Below, in pieces: positions 9,358 through 18,445 of a stretch of 64,000 bases of DNA. The notes beneath the pieces are model-generated. The model did not search any database. It was not told where the DNA came from and saw nothing but the letters and a program-made list of their open reading frames with translations. Numbering within the stretch: the stretch's first letter is position 1; every line of letters begins with the position of its first letter. The stretch is taken from NCBI GenBank assembly GCA_001464355.1, contig LNEU01000015.1:248001-312000 (forward strand). The letters run 5' to 3'. The DNA is from Burkholderiales bacterium Ga0077544 (lineage in GTDB: Bacteria; Pseudomonadota; Gammaproteobacteria; Burkholderiales; Burkholderiaceae_D). A program made the translations under genes and the position numbers.

Positions 9358-10521
9358 TTGAATACTGCATTTCCGAAATTGAAGCTGAAAAATAAACTGC
9401 TGCTGCCTATCGTGCAGGGCGGGATGGGCGTGGGAATTTCAGCGCATCGTCTGGCAGGTAACGTCGCAAAGCTGGGAGCAGTCGGTACGATTTCCAGTGT
9501 TGATTTGCGCCGGCATCATGCGGATTTGATGGAACAAACCGAGAAGTCGCGCGACAAGGCATTGATCGATGCAGTCAATCTGATTGCACTTGATCGTGAA
9601 ATCAAGGCGGCCAAAGAAATCTCAGCCGGTAACGGCATGATCGCCGTCAATGTCATGCGCGCAGTCGCCGAATATTCAGCGTATGTCAAACAATCTTGCG
9701 AGAGCGGTGCCGATGCCATCGTGGTGGGTGCCGGCTTGCCTATGGATTTGCCGGAGCTGACTGCTGACTATCCCGATGTCGCTTTGCTACCGATTTTGTC
9801 TGACGTGCGCGGAATTGCGTTGATACTCAAAAAATGGATGCGTCGCAATCGTTTGCCGGACGCCATCGTGATCGAGAATCCGCAGTATGCTGCCGGCCAT
9901 TTGGGCGCTGCCGGCCTGGATAGCGTGAACGATCCGCACTTTGCATTTTCTGTCGTACTCGAGGGTACGCTGAAGCTGTTTCATGAGCTGGGAATAGAGT
10001 CTGAAAAAATTCCGCTGATCGTCGCCGGCGGCATACACAATCCGCAACAGGTTGGTGAATTATTCGCAATGGGCGCAAGCGCAGTTCAACTCGGTACTGC
10101 ATTTGCCGTGTCGGAAGAAGGCGATGCCCATGTTAATTTCAAGCAGGTACTTACGCGTGCGCAACCGGAAGATATCGTGACCTTCATGAGTTGTGCAGGC
10201 TTGCCGGCACGCGCGGTCAAGACGCAATGGCTGAGCAATTATCTCGACAAGGAAGTCAAGCTGCAAGGCAAGGCCGGGCCCAAGGATTGCACGGTAGGCT
10301 TCGACTGTCTGCATCAATGCGGTTTGCGTGATGGAATTGCCAAGGCAGGGCAGTTCTGCATCGATACACAACTGGGCTTTGCACTAAAAGGCGATGTCGA
10401 ACGTGGCTTGTTCTTCCGTGGCTCCGAGCCGCTACCCTTCGGTAGTGCGATCCGTCCTGTGCGCGAACTGATCGACTACTTGCTCAACAGTGTCAATCCT
10501 ACACTCGCTGCTGCGAGATGA
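9358..10521 (+). CDS. Nitronate monooxygenase-like FMN oxidoreductase
   Basis: A 387-residue TIM-barrel flavoprotein of the 2-nitropropane dioxygenase/YrpB family. Seen: LLLPIVQGGMGVGISAHRLAGNVAKLGAVGTIS at the N-terminus, GADAIVVGAGLPMDLPEL, the FMN phosphate site IVAGGIHNPQQVGELFAMGASAVQLGTAF, and a cysteine-rich end (TVGFDCLHQCGLRDG). The frame is open from an ATG at 9289, but the TTG at 9358 has GAAGGA eight bases upstream and gives the usual N-terminus, so I chose it. The ~100-residue C-terminal extension suggests a subgroup distinct from short nitronate monooxygenases. Substrate uncertain. Confidence 0.85.
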   Translation: MNTAFPKLKLKNKLLLPIVQGGMGVGISAHRLAGNVAKLGAVGTISSVDLRRHHADLMEQTEKSRDKALIDAVNLIALDREIKAAKEISAGNGMIAVNVMRAVAEYSAYVKQSCESGADAIVVGAGLPMDLPELTADYPDVALLPILSDVRGIALILKKWMRRNRLPDAIVIENPQYAAGHLGAAGLDSVNDPHFAFSVVLEGTLKLFHELGIESEKIPLIVAGGIHNPQQVGELFAMGASAVQLGTAFAVSEEGDAHVNFKQVLTRAQPEDIVTFMSCAGLPARAVKTQWLSNYLDKEVKLQGKAGPKDCTVGFDCLHQCGLRDGIAKAGQFCIDTQLGFALKGDVERGLFFRGSEPLPFGSAIRPVRELIDYLLNSVNPTLAAAR

Positions 10522-10546
10522 TGCTGGGTAGAAGACAGCATTTTTT
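10521..10546 (+). terminator. Rho-independent terminator after the YrpB-like gene
   Basis: ATGCTG (10521-10526) pairs with CAGCAT (10536-10541) around a nine-base loop and runs straight into six T residues. It begins at the last base of the stop codon. Confidence 0.75.
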
Positions 10547-10740
10547 ACGTAGAAAAATTCTGTTTGTCCTACATTTGCGCTCTTCAAGTCTGGCGTGACG
10601 ACTTGTACTAACTGTTATATCCTCGACCACTGACAATCGCTGCCGTTGCCCCCATCTTTGCAGGCTAAATTTGCAAGGAATGTCCCGGCGACAAAAGCGG
10701 TGATTCGCTTGGCAGCATGGTTTTTACGGGGAATAGCGGC

Positions 10741-12678
10741 ATGCGCAAAGGGCGTAAAGCATTATTGTGGGGCATATGCGGTTTGGTGCTGGCATTCGTG
10801 ATCAGCGCCGTCACCTTGTCCACGCTAAGTGATGGCAAGTATCTGAAAGAACTGGCACGCGACAAGGCGCGCCAGGAATGGTCGCGCGATCTGATGATAG
10901 GTGACCTTTCCCTGCAGCTATTCCCTTATCCACGTCTTCATGCCAAGCATGTCATGCTCTCCAATCCCGATTGGGCGCGTGATAAACACCTGTTCGATGC
11001 CGAGGATATGCAGGTGGAATTCGCCTTCCTTCCTTTGTTGACCGGGAAATTCGTCGTCAGCGGACTTCACTTCGACGGCCTGAAAGCGAATTTCAACGTT
11101 GCCAATGATGGCAGGCGCAGCTGGGATTTTCCGGGCGAGAAAGCGTTGTCTTCATTTTCCATGGCGCTTACTACACTGAATGCAAAAGATAGCAGGGTTC
11201 GTTTTCGTCGCGGTAATGACGAAGCGAGTACCTGGCAGATAAAAAGCCTGCGGGCTGGCGGGAACCAGGATTTGCACGATGTTGAATTTGATATGCAACT
11301 GGAGCGCGACAACCATCTTTTGCAATTGGATGGCAAGATCGATGATCTTTCTCCTTTCGGTCAGCAAGGTGCGGTCAGCAACGGCGTGATCAGTGCGAAG
11401 TCGGGACAGGCAACTGCCACCATTAGCGGAAAAATTCCACTCGACCTCGCGATGCATGACTTTGATTTGGTGGTTGCCATCGATGCACCGTCGACTCAGG
11501 AGTTCTTTGGTTTTCTAGGTAAAAAGCAAGGAGCGCCGGCACCATTGAAGGCGAGTGTCACGCTTCATACCGTCAATAGAAAAACCGAGTTCAAGGATCT
11601 CAAGCTGCAATTGGGAAAAATGAATTTGTCGGGTGAAGGCCAGCTCAATCTGCGTGGCAAACGACCTGTATTCAGCGCCCAATTGCAGGCGGACCGTGTG
11701 GATATGATCCAGACTTTTCTGGACGCCGGTCAACCGCCATTTCCACCGAAAAAACCCGGCCAACTATTTCGTGATAATCCGCTCGCATGGCATTTGCTGG
11801 TCGCTCTGAATGGATCTGAGGGAAAGATTGATGCCGACATCGCGGTATTGAAGCTGCGCTCCGGCATAGAGGTTACGGATGCCAGCGCGAAGATCAGCTT
11901 CAATGACGATCGCATGACGGTCAATAAATTTTCCGGAAAATTGTTAGGCGGTACCGCGGCCGGTGATGCATTTTTCGACGGCCGCCGCAAGGCAGTGCAA
12001 TTGAATTTGCAAATGCAGGATGCGACGCTCGAACAGTGGTTCAAGCAAACCGGCAAGAGCACGGATATTTCCGGCGGCAAGATGAAGGTAGACGCAAAGA
12101 TCACCGCGCTGGGGACAACCATGAATGAACTCGCTGCGACGGTAACCGGGCCGGTGGATATACAGCTTGGGCCGGCAAAAATCTTTTCGCCAAAAGCCGG
12201 GCAGGCTGAGTTCTGGTTAACCGGTTTGTTCTCTGCCAAGGATTCAGATCGCGTCGATCTTTCGTGCATCAGCGCACGTTTGCCATTTCGGTCAGGCCTG
12301 GCCGAAGGTGAAGGGATTGTCGGTGCACGCAGCGACGCCAGCCAGTTACTCACGCGTGGCAATATTGATTTGCGCGACCAGACGCTGGATTTGCATGGGC
12401 GAGTGCGCGCACGCTCAGGCGTCAATTTGGGTATCTCCAGCTTTGCCAGTGGCGTGAAAATTACCGGTCAGCTTGTCAAGCCGGAAATGAGTCTGGATGA
12501 ATCTGCTGCCTTGGGTGCCATCGCCAGAGTGGGTGCGGCGATTTTTACCAGCGGCCTGAGCATCGTTGCAACTTCCATATGGGATGGTGCCAATCCCGAG
12601 TCTGATCCCTGTCAGCAGGTGTTCTCAGACAAGGCCAAAGCTGCGGACAACAAAGCCAAACGTCAAGCGCCAGACTGA
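10741..12678 (+). CDS. AsmA-family protein
   Basis: A 645-residue protein with one N-terminal membrane anchor (ALLWGICGLVLAFVISAVTL) and a long periplasmic beta-rich body. The conserved AsmA start is SRDLMIGDLSLQLFPYPRLHAKHVMLSNPDW, and the C-terminal AsmA_2-like half has LLTRGNIDLRDQTLDLHGRVRARSGVNLG. AsmA-like proteins are thought to bridge the inner and outer membranes for phospholipid transport. An upstream ATG at 10717 is in frame; I prefer 10741 because GGGGAA lies nine bases before it. Single gene after a terminator. Confidence 0.9.
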   Translation: MRKGRKALLWGICGLVLAFVISAVTLSTLSDGKYLKELARDKARQEWSRDLMIGDLSLQLFPYPRLHAKHVMLSNPDWARDKHLFDAEDMQVEFAFLPLLTGKFVVSGLHFDGLKANFNVANDGRRSWDFPGEKALSSFSMALTTLNAKDSRVRFRRGNDEASTWQIKSLRAGGNQDLHDVEFDMQLERDNHLLQLDGKIDDLSPFGQQGAVSNGVISAKSGQATATISGKIPLDLAMHDFDLVVAIDAPSTQEFFGFLGKKQGAPAPLKASVTLHTVNRKTEFKDLKLQLGKMNLSGEGQLNLRGKRPVFSAQLQADRVDMIQTFLDAGQPPFPPKKPGQLFRDNPLAWHLLVALNGSEGKIDADIAVLKLRSGIEVTDASAKISFNDDRMTVNKFSGKLLGGTAAGDAFFDGRRKAVQLNLQMQDATLEQWFKQTGKSTDISGGKMKVDAKITALGTTMNELAATVTGPVDIQLGPAKIFSPKAGQAEFWLTGLFSAKDSDRVDLSCISARLPFRSGLAEGEGIVGARSDASQLLTRGNIDLRDQTLDLHGRVRARSGVNLGISSFASGVKITGQLVKPEMSLDESAALGAIARVGAAIFTSGLSIVATSIWDGANPESDPCQQVFSDKAKAADNKAKRQAPD

Positions 12679-12755
12679 AACCGCGCATTTAATGGAATAG
12701 AAGCGAAACAAAAGCTATGATGTCGGCAGTTTTTGTTTCGGAAGAAGGATGGCCC

Positions 12756-12983
12756 ATGGCTCTCATAGAAGATATTGTCAAGAAGCAAAAAGACGGTGCG
12801 CAATTTGTGATCTCGGCGCAGATGCTGCGCCTGGACCCCGAAGAGTTCGAGACGCTAGTGAAAATGTGGATGGAAGATGAAAACCGAGGCTTTGAACTGG
12901 CCAAGGTGCCGCATCGCGCATGTGTAGACGGCGAGTTCTTTATCGACCGTATTACGGTCACTCGCGTGATTGCATCGAAATAA
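12756..12983 (+). CDS. Small conserved-looking hypothetical protein
   Basis: A 75-residue soluble protein, MALIEDIVKKQKDGAQFVIS at the start, with an acidic helix (DPEEFETLVKMWMEDENRGFE) and a basic C-terminal strand region. The frame opens at 12717, but AAGGA at ~12744 places translation at the ATG 12756. I do not recognise a family. It lies between asmA and psd on the same strand and is too short to support a function. Confidence 0.65.
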   Translation: MALIEDIVKKQKDGAQFVISAQMLRLDPEEFETLVKMWMEDENRGFELAKVPHRACVDGEFFIDRITVTRVIASK

Positions 12984-13038
12984 ACAGTAACTAGCGCTAC
13001 AATCACGCCACCATTTTTTATCACCTCGCCCAATTACT

Positions 13039-13890
13039 GTGTCCAATCGCCTGCTTGTACTCTCGCAATACCTGCTGCCAAAAAAGGCGTTGACCATCTT
13101 TGCCGGCAAAGTTGCCGGAGCAAAGGCTGGGCGCGTGACGACTGGTTTGATTCGCTGGTTTATCGGCAAGTACAAGGTCAACATGAACGAAGCGGCGAAT
13201 CCGGATATTCGCAGCTATGCCAGTTTTAACGAATTTTTTACGCGTGCATTGCGCAGCGGTGCGCGTCCGATAGCGGATTATCCCTATATCTGTCCGGTCG
13301 ATGGCGCGATCAGTCAATTCGGTGCGATCGACAAGGATCAGATTTTTCAAGCCAAAGGCCACAACTATTCGACCACCGAACTGGTGGGTGGCGATCGTGC
13401 ATTGGGCGATCGCTTTGAGAATGGCAGTTTTGCCACCCTTTATTTGAGTCCGCGCGACTATCACCGTATTCACATGCCATGCGACGGCAGATTGACGCGC
13501 ATGATTTATGTGCCTGGCGATTTGTTCTCGGTCAATCCGACGACCGCACGTGGCGTCCCCAGGTTATTTGCACGTAATGAACGCGTCGTTTGTGTATTCG
13601 AAGGTGCGGCTGGCCCGTTTGTCCTGGTGCTGGTAGGCGCAACGATAGTCGGCAGCATGGAAACGGTGTGGCATGGCGTGGTCAATGCAGCACGTTTGGG
13701 TGTGGTGCGCGAATGGCATTACGACAAACAATATATAAGCTTGAAAAAAGGCGAGGAGATGGGGCGCTTTCTGCTCGGTTCCACCGTGGTCATGTTATTC
13801 CCGGCCAAAACACTCGCTTTCAATTCGGCGTGGTCAGCGGAGCGCGCAGTCCAGCTTGGCGAAGCGATGGGCAGCGCGCTGACGCAATAG
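13039..13890 (+). CDS. psd: Phosphatidylserine decarboxylase proenzyme
   Basis: A 283-residue membrane-associated enzyme that converts phosphatidylserine to phosphatidylethanolamine. Visible: ASFNEFFTRALRSGARPI, the PVDG motif (Asp88), YHRIHMP (His142/145), and the self-cleavage LGST motif at 246-249, whose Ser248 becomes the pyruvoyl prosthetic group on cleavage into beta and alpha chains. The start is GTG 13039. Length matches the ~280-320-residue type I bacterial enzymes. It stands alone; the pssA partner is not in the window. Confidence 0.95.
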   Translation: MSNRLLVLSQYLLPKKALTIFAGKVAGAKAGRVTTGLIRWFIGKYKVNMNEAANPDIRSYASFNEFFTRALRSGARPIADYPYICPVDGAISQFGAIDKDQIFQAKGHNYSTTELVGGDRALGDRFENGSFATLYLSPRDYHRIHMPCDGRLTRMIYVPGDLFSVNPTTARGVPRLFARNERVVCVFEGAAGPFVLVLVGATIVGSMETVWHGVVNAARLGVVREWHYDKQYISLKKGEEMGRFLLGSTVVMLFPAKTLAFNSAWSAERAVQLGEAMGSALTQ

Positions 13891-14145
13891 CTTGCCGTAA
13901 TCGCAGCGCTAATACCTTGTATGGCTATCGCTTTGCGTCAATTTCCCTTGAACCAGCAGGGATGATCTTCACCTGCTATCTGTGACGCTTTCACTTCATC
14001 CGCTTTTGTCTGCTTTGGGTATGTCCTTCTGCTTGACTCATCAAGCACATCATTTCCCTGACATTTGAAATCGTCGCGCGTGTCCCACATCTGCCTGCTA
14101 TGCTTTCACTGTCCAAATAACTGGGCAATATGCTGACTGAATACT

Positions 14146-15072
14146 ATGAGCTTTCTTCTTGAATTGATTGAACAATACGGTTTGCTGTTTGTTTTTGGCA
14201 ATGTATTGATAGAGCAATTGGGTGCGCCCATTCCCGCATACCCGACGCTGGTGATCACCGGCGCCTTGCTGGGAAGAGGTGAATATTCCGGACCGCTGCT
14301 GCTGTTTGTAGCCGTTATTGCTGCCTTGATTGCAGACTTTGCCTGGTATCAGGCCGGACGCCGTTATGGCGCCAGCGTGATGGCACGTTTGTGTCGCATT
14401 TCACTGTCGCCGGATTCATGCGTGCGGCAAACCGAATCGATTTATCTGCGTTACGGCCCGGCTTCGTTGCTGGTTGCCAAATTCATTCCCGGCTTCGCGT
14501 CGGTTGCGAGTGCGCTAGCCGGTGCCATCGGCACGCGTCCTGCAAAATTCATTTTTTTCGATGCGCTGGGCGCGGCGTTGTGGGCGGGTTCGGCGATTTT
14601 TCTGGGGTCGCTGTTCAGCTCGGCCGTTGCCGATTTGCTGGATATCCTGGCGAGTCTGGGCAAGTGGGGAATTGCCCTGGTGGCGCTGGCTCTGGCAGTC
14701 TATATCGCGAAGAAGTGGTGGCAACGTTACGTATTCATCAAAGAGTTGCGTATGGCGCGTATTACGGTCGAAGAGCTGGATCAATTGCTGAAAACCGAAC
14801 ATCCGCCCATGGTGATTGATGTAAGGTCCACACTATCGCAGCAAAGCGGCCGAATTCCAGGTGCGCACGTCTTGTCTGATGACGATATCAGTGCGCTGGT
14901 GATGAATACGACGACTGATTCCGAAGTGATTATTTATTGCTCCTGTCCGAATGAGGCATCGGCCGCACGTCTGGCCAAGAAGCTGATGCAGCGAGGGTAC
15001 ACGCGTGTGCGTCCGTTGACGGGTGGGATAGATGCGTGGGTTGCCGCCGGTCTGTCGGTCGATACCAATTAA
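14146..15072 (+). CDS. DedA-family membrane protein fused to a rhodanese domain
   Basis: A 308-residue fusion. Residues 1-~200 form a DedA/SNARE-associated (VTT) domain: EQLGAPIPAYPTLVITGALLGRGEYSG, then ADFAWYQAGRRYG and FIPGFASVASALAGAIGTRPAKFIFFDALGAALW, with four to five membrane helices. Residues ~205-308 form a rhodanese domain, MVIDVRSTLSQQSGRIPGAHV...VIIYCSCPNEASAARLAKKL, keeping the loop cysteine of YCSCPNE. DedA proteins recycle undecaprenyl phosphate or lipids; the rhodanese part suggests a sulfur or redox role. The fusion partner function is inferred. Confidence 0.9.
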   Translation: MSFLLELIEQYGLLFVFGNVLIEQLGAPIPAYPTLVITGALLGRGEYSGPLLLFVAVIAALIADFAWYQAGRRYGASVMARLCRISLSPDSCVRQTESIYLRYGPASLLVAKFIPGFASVASALAGAIGTRPAKFIFFDALGAALWAGSAIFLGSLFSSAVADLLDILASLGKWGIALVALALAVYIAKKWWQRYVFIKELRMARITVEELDQLLKTEHPPMVIDVRSTLSQQSGRIPGAHVLSDDDISALVMNTTTDSEVIIYCSCPNEASAARLAKKLMQRGYTRVRPLTGGIDAWVAAGLSVDTN

Positions 15073-15127
15073 GCAAATTTTTAGACGATGCTGTCAGTCG
15101 CTGCTCATCCACGATGGAAGTAACAAC

Positions 15128-15808
15128 ATGTTGATTCTGTTCTTGAAAGCGGCGATCCTGATTCCGGTAACCTTGTTGCCGATTCTGAATCCGTTCGGCA
15201 ACGCCCCGGTTTTTGCCAGCCTGCATGGCAACATCGGCCCCATTGCGCAAAAGCGTTTGGCGCGACAAGTGGCGATCAACTGTTTTCTCATGTTGGTGGG
15301 GGCGATGTTCGTTGGCTCGCATGTGCTGAATTTCTTTGGGATTTCGCTTCCCATCGTACGCATAGGCGGCGGCATACTGGTGATGGTAACCGGCTGGCGT
15401 CTGTTAAATGACAACTCGCATGATGCAATTCGGACGCAGGTCGCGACCAAGCAGGTTGAAGTGTGGTCGGATGATGATTTCAAGGTACGCAGTTTTTATC
15501 CGATCAGTTTCCCGCTGACGGTGGGGCCAGGTGCGATTGCCGCATCCATTACGCTTGGAGCCAATACGCCGACGCGCGTGCTCGACTGGGTGGTTTCTAT
15601 TGGTAGTGCCGCACTGGGGGCGTCACTTACCGCCCTGGTGATCTATCTCTGCTACAACTATGCAAACAAGTTGATGAACTTGCTGGGCCCGCTAGGCACG
15701 ATGGTGCTGTTGCGTTTGTCTGCGTTCATCCTGCTGTGCATAGGTATAGAAATCTTCTGGCACGGTGCCCTTGGTTTGATGAGGGAAGCAGGGATCTCGA
15801 TAGGCTGA
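15128..15808 (+). CDS. MarC-family integral membrane protein
   Basis: A 226-residue inner-membrane protein with six predicted helices: ILIPVTLLPILNPFGNAPVFASL at the start, FFGISLPIVRIGGGILVMVTGWRLL in the middle, and FYPISFPLTVGPGAIAASITLGA, a hallmark of MarC/UPF0056. The frame is open from 15032 but overlaps dedA; the ATG at 15128 is the natural family start. The former link of MarC to antibiotic resistance was withdrawn, so the function is unknown. Same strand as the DedA fusion, ~55 bases downstream. Confidence 0.88.
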   Translation: MLILFLKAAILIPVTLLPILNPFGNAPVFASLHGNIGPIAQKRLARQVAINCFLMLVGAMFVGSHVLNFFGISLPIVRIGGGILVMVTGWRLLNDNSHDAIRTQVATKQVEVWSDDDFKVRSFYPISFPLTVGPGAIAASITLGANTPTRVLDWVVSIGSAALGASLTALVIYLCYNYANKLMNLLGPLGTMVLLRLSAFILLCIGIEIFWHGALGLMREAGISIG

Positions 15809-16106
15809 CTCATTCATCTTGCTCTGCGTTTGCCGTAAAGCCCCAGGAAATACGCGGCTGATATTTCTTTTCTATTTTTAGAAATGTATTTCAGGACCAG
15901 CGTGGATTGTGCTCTTTCAAACAGTCTTTCAGGACGCCCGCATGGGCATGCCATCGCCCCGAGCGGTGAACACGGTATCGCGCTTTCCGAATTTAATTCA
16001 ACCATGTGGGTTGATCTCAATCACAAATTGAAGATCAACCTTTTGCTTGAATATTTTTGCAATTCTGAAAAGCGCGTATCGCCGAATCCTGAACACACAA
16101 TGTGCG
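15809..16106. other. Gene-free stretch between marC and the rnk locus
   Basis: Short overlapping open frames on both strands here have no family features. I see no terminator or promoter strong enough to list. Confidence 0.5.
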
Positions 16107-16223
16107 TTAGTCCAGCGTAATAGCCGTCGCGATGCATGCTGTCCAGATGGCGATAATCGCGTACAGGCATTTGCGTATGCGTCGTCGTCTTTCGAGCAGA
16201 TAGAGTGCGGTTGCACGTTTCAT
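16107..16223 (-). CDS. Short ORF immediately downstream of rnk, possible small membrane protein
   Basis: A 38-codon frame starting two bases after the rnk stop codon (TAGCCATG). GAGGTGG inside the last rnk codons serves as a plausible ribosome site. The product starts MKRATALYLLERRRRIRK, strongly basic, followed by a hydrophobic segment CLYAIIAIWTACIATAITL, a pattern of a one-helix inner-membrane peptide with cytoplasmic N-terminus. It fits translational coupling with rnk. I know no family; conservation has not been tested. Confidence 0.5.
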   Translation of the reverse strand: MKRATALYLLERRRRIRKCLYAIIAIWTACIATAITLD

Positions 16224-16225
16224 GG

Positions 16226-16636
16226 CTATTCCACCTCGCTGGTCATGTCTGCATGGCTTACCTCGAGTAATTTGATTTTTTCCGTGCGATTGGATGGCAA
16301 CGCGACATCAATGATGTGCAGGGATTTTCTGCCGATCAAGGCCAAACCAATCGGAGACAATACCGACACATGCGCCAGTTGCGAATTGGCTTCGTGCGGG
16401 CAAACAAGCGTGACGCGGCGTCGGTCATCAATATTTGCCGGCGAGTAGGTAACTGTCGAATACAGTGCAGCGCAATCCTTGCGCTCGGCACCGACCGCGA
16501 GTATCTTTGCGGTCGAAATCATGTCGAGCAATTCTTCGCCAGCATTGAATTCAACTTCGCCCAGGCGGAGTAATTGTTCTGCAAGCCGGCTCAGGATGGC
16601 GGCATCGTTTTGTTTCAGGATACGTTGATTTTTCAT
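16226..16636 (-). CDS. rnk: Regulator of nucleoside diphosphate kinase (GreA/B-like Rnk)
   Basis: A 136-residue protein with a short N-terminal coiled region (ILKQNDAAILSRLAEQLLRLG) and a GreA/GreB C-terminal FKBP-like domain: YSTVTYSPANIDDRRRVTLVCPHEANSQLAHVSVLSPIGLALIG. Rnk binds RNA polymerase near the secondary channel but lacks the acidic Gre tip, so it does not rescue arrested complexes. The ATG at 16636 is preceded by GGAGAA at eight bases; upstream in-frame codons to 16690 are not used. A short ORF follows directly. Confidence 0.88.
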   Translation of the reverse strand: MKNQRILKQNDAAILSRLAEQLLRLGEVEFNAGEELLDMISTAKILAVGAERKDCAALYSTVTYSPANIDDRRRVTLVCPHEANSQLAHVSVLSPIGLALIGRKSLHIIDVALPSNRTEKIKLLEVSHADMTSEVE

Positions 16637-17275
16637 GGCAATAGTTCTCCATGGCCGACCATCAAAGGCAGACCAGAATTGGCAATGCAATGTCGATGCG
16701 CGTGATTACGCAAGCATCAACAAAAGGAAGGTCAAGCAGGCGGCTCGGGAGTGATAGGAGGGAACGAAACTTCGTTCCTGCTGATACTCGCCGAGCCTAA
16801 GAGAGGCAGGCGAGGTCTCTTGTGAAAGACGATGGTGTGTAGATCTCCGCTACACCGTGGCCGATGGCGGAGACGCTCATTGCGAGCAGGAAATGCGCGC
16901 GCAGGGATTCCGTGTTCGGCGCAGAACTGATGCGTTTCGACAGGAAGGTTGGCGCGGTGGTCATTTTAATAATGATGAAAAATTAAGCAAGGTGCGCACG
17001 CGATGTGGGACGCTGATGAGTATAGCCGTTTGCAGATTTACGTCAACCCGGTGAGTGCATGATGAAAATGTATGGGTTTCGTCCTTGGGCTTATTTTTCG
17101 AAATAAAGTGAACGCGATCGCGCCCACAGCAAGAAAAAGTCAGAAAATCGACGTGCTTGCATCCTGCGACAAGGCCCAAGCTGCGAGAAAGCATGCGCAA
17201 AAACAAGCCCTGTATGTGCATTCAGTGCAGAGTGTGACGCAGACCGTTACACTGCCAGTATTAATTGAGAGTGCC
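16637..17275. other. Intergenic region between rnk and smpB with structured DNA
   Basis: About 640 bases separate divergent rnk and smpB. They hold a cluster of three hairpins at 16742-16855 (listed separately) and a 55-codon minus-strand frame (16797-16964) that lacks a ribosome site. No protein gene is convincing. A frame continuous with smpB runs from 17072 but shows no coding character before the SmpB start. Confidence 0.6.
16742..16855. ncRNA. Candidate structured RNA or leader: three consecutive hairpins
   Basis: Hairpin 1 (16742-16797) stacks three helices: GGCTCGG/CCGAGCC, GAGT/ACTC and an inner GGAACGAA/TTCGTTCC. Hairpin 2 (16799-16821) is AAGAGA/TCTCTT; hairpin 3 (16837-16855) is GTGTAG/CTACAC. 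The set could be a 5' leader of rnk (minus strand), a leader of smpB (plus strand) or an independent sRNA. I do not recognise a known riboswitch class. Pairing is seen; transcription is inference. Confidence 0.4.
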
Positions 17276-17725
17276 ATGACAATAGTAGACAACAGAAAAG
17301 CGTTTCACGATTACTTCATCGAAGACCGATACGAAGCAGGAATGGTATTGCAAGGGTGGGAAGTCAAGGCAATCCGGGCCGGGCGTGTACAACTAAAAGA
17401 AGCCTACGTGATTGCGCGTGACAACGAGATTTACCTGTTTGGCGCACATATCAGTGCGTTGAACAGCACATCGGCGTTTGATCACCCTGACGCCATACGC
17501 ACACGCAAACTTTTGTTGCACGTAGCGGAGATTAAGCGTCTAACCAGCAAGGTCGATCAATCCGGATTCACGATGGTGCCGGTCAATCTGCATTGGGTAC
17601 AAGGTCGTGTGAAGTGCGAAATTGCGCTGGCCAAAGGCAAGAAAGAATATGACAAGCGCAATACAGAGAAAGAGCGCGACTGGCAGCGTGAGCATCAAAA
17701 GATCATGAAGATACATCGCCGTTAA
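17276..17725 (+). CDS. smpB: SsrA(tmRNA)-binding protein SmpB
   Basis: A 149-residue RNA-binding protein needed for trans-translation. Seen: [40 protein letters not shown], the core OB-fold, then [10 protein letters not shown], and the basic C-terminal tail [20 protein letters not shown] that enters the ribosomal decoding site. The frame is open from 17072; the ATG 17276 matches the family N-terminus. No ssrA gene was seen in this window. Confidence 0.96.
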   Translation: MTIVDNRKAFHDYFIEDRYEAGMVLQGWEVKAIRAGRVQLKEAYVIARDNEIYLFGAHISALNSTSAFDHPDAIRTRKLLLHVAEIKRLTSKVDQSGFTMVPVNLHWVQGRVKCEIALAKGKKEYDKRNTEKERDWQREHQKIMKIHRR

Positions 17726-17766
17726 TTTCAGAGTTGAATACCTATATCCGCAAACTTAAAATTTCC

Positions 17767-18408
17767 ATGCAAAATTCAGATCAAAAACTAAGTACGCAAG
17801 AGTTGGAACATATCACCGATGTCACGCTGGATCATTACAACCAGCGGGCGGCTGCTTTCTGGGAAGGTACACGGTCGCATGACGTCAGCCAGAATATCCA
17901 ATCATTGCTGAAATACATAGAAGCCAATGTACCTTTCAGCATTCTGGATGTGGGTTGCGGTCCGGGGCGCGATCTGAAGACATTTATAGAACTAGGCCAT
18001 CAGCCAGTAGGGCTGGATGGATCGGCAGAATTTGCGCAGATGGCGCGCGAGTATGCGAAGTGTGAAGTGTGGCAGCAGGATTTTCTTAAACTTGATTTGC
18101 CTGCAGATCGATTTGATGGCGTCTTCGCCAATGCATCTTTGTTTCATGTGCCGAGTCAGGAATTGCCTCGCGTACTAAAACAATTACACGCCACATTGAA
18201 AAGCGGCGGTGTGCTCTTAACCTCAAATCCGCGTGGTGAAAATCGCGAAGGGTGGAATGGCGATCGCTACGGTGCTTATTTTGAATTGCCGGCCTGGCGT
18301 CAATTCATGATGGAGGCTGGCTTTATAGAGTTGGAGCATTACTACCGACCACCAGGATTGCCCCGTGAGCAACAACCCTGGTTGGCATCGGTCTGGCGCA
18401 AGGGCTGA
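17767..18408 (+). CDS. Class I SAM-dependent methyltransferase
   Basis: A 213-residue Rossmann-fold methyltransferase of the Methyltransf_11/25 type. Motif I is FSILDVGCGPGRDLKTF, acidic motif II is VGLDGSAEFAQMA, then FDGVFANASLFHVP (motif IV/post I) and GGVLLTSNPRGENREGWNGDRYGAYF. The TTG at 17734 is a weaker start; the ATG 17767 gives MQNSDQKLSTQEL. It lies ~40 bases after smpB and may be cotranscribed. Substrate unknown; many such proteins act on small molecules. Confidence 0.85.
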   Translation: MQNSDQKLSTQELEHITDVTLDHYNQRAAAFWEGTRSHDVSQNIQSLLKYIEANVPFSILDVGCGPGRDLKTFIELGHQPVGLDGSAEFAQMAREYAKCEVWQQDFLKLDLPADRFDGVFANASLFHVPSQELPRVLKQLHATLKSGGVLLTSNPRGENREGWNGDRYGAYFELPAWRQFMMEAGFIELEHYYRPPGLPREQQPWLASVWRKG

Positions 18409-18445
18409 TTCATCTTCTTATTTTTTTACTCTTACGAGGAATGAC

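Noticed and set aside
11730-12425. 231-codon frame opposite asmA
   Set aside because: Antisense shadow; no family features.
16837-16847. 11-base match on the minus strand to a common sequencing adapter (GAGATCTACAC)
   Set aside because: Short, part of a hairpin stem and loop, flanks do not match; attributed to chance.
16797-16964. 55-codon minus-strand ORF between rnk and smpB
   Set aside because: No ribosome site, crosses the hairpin cluster, and the product has no recognisable pattern. Kept as a possibility only.
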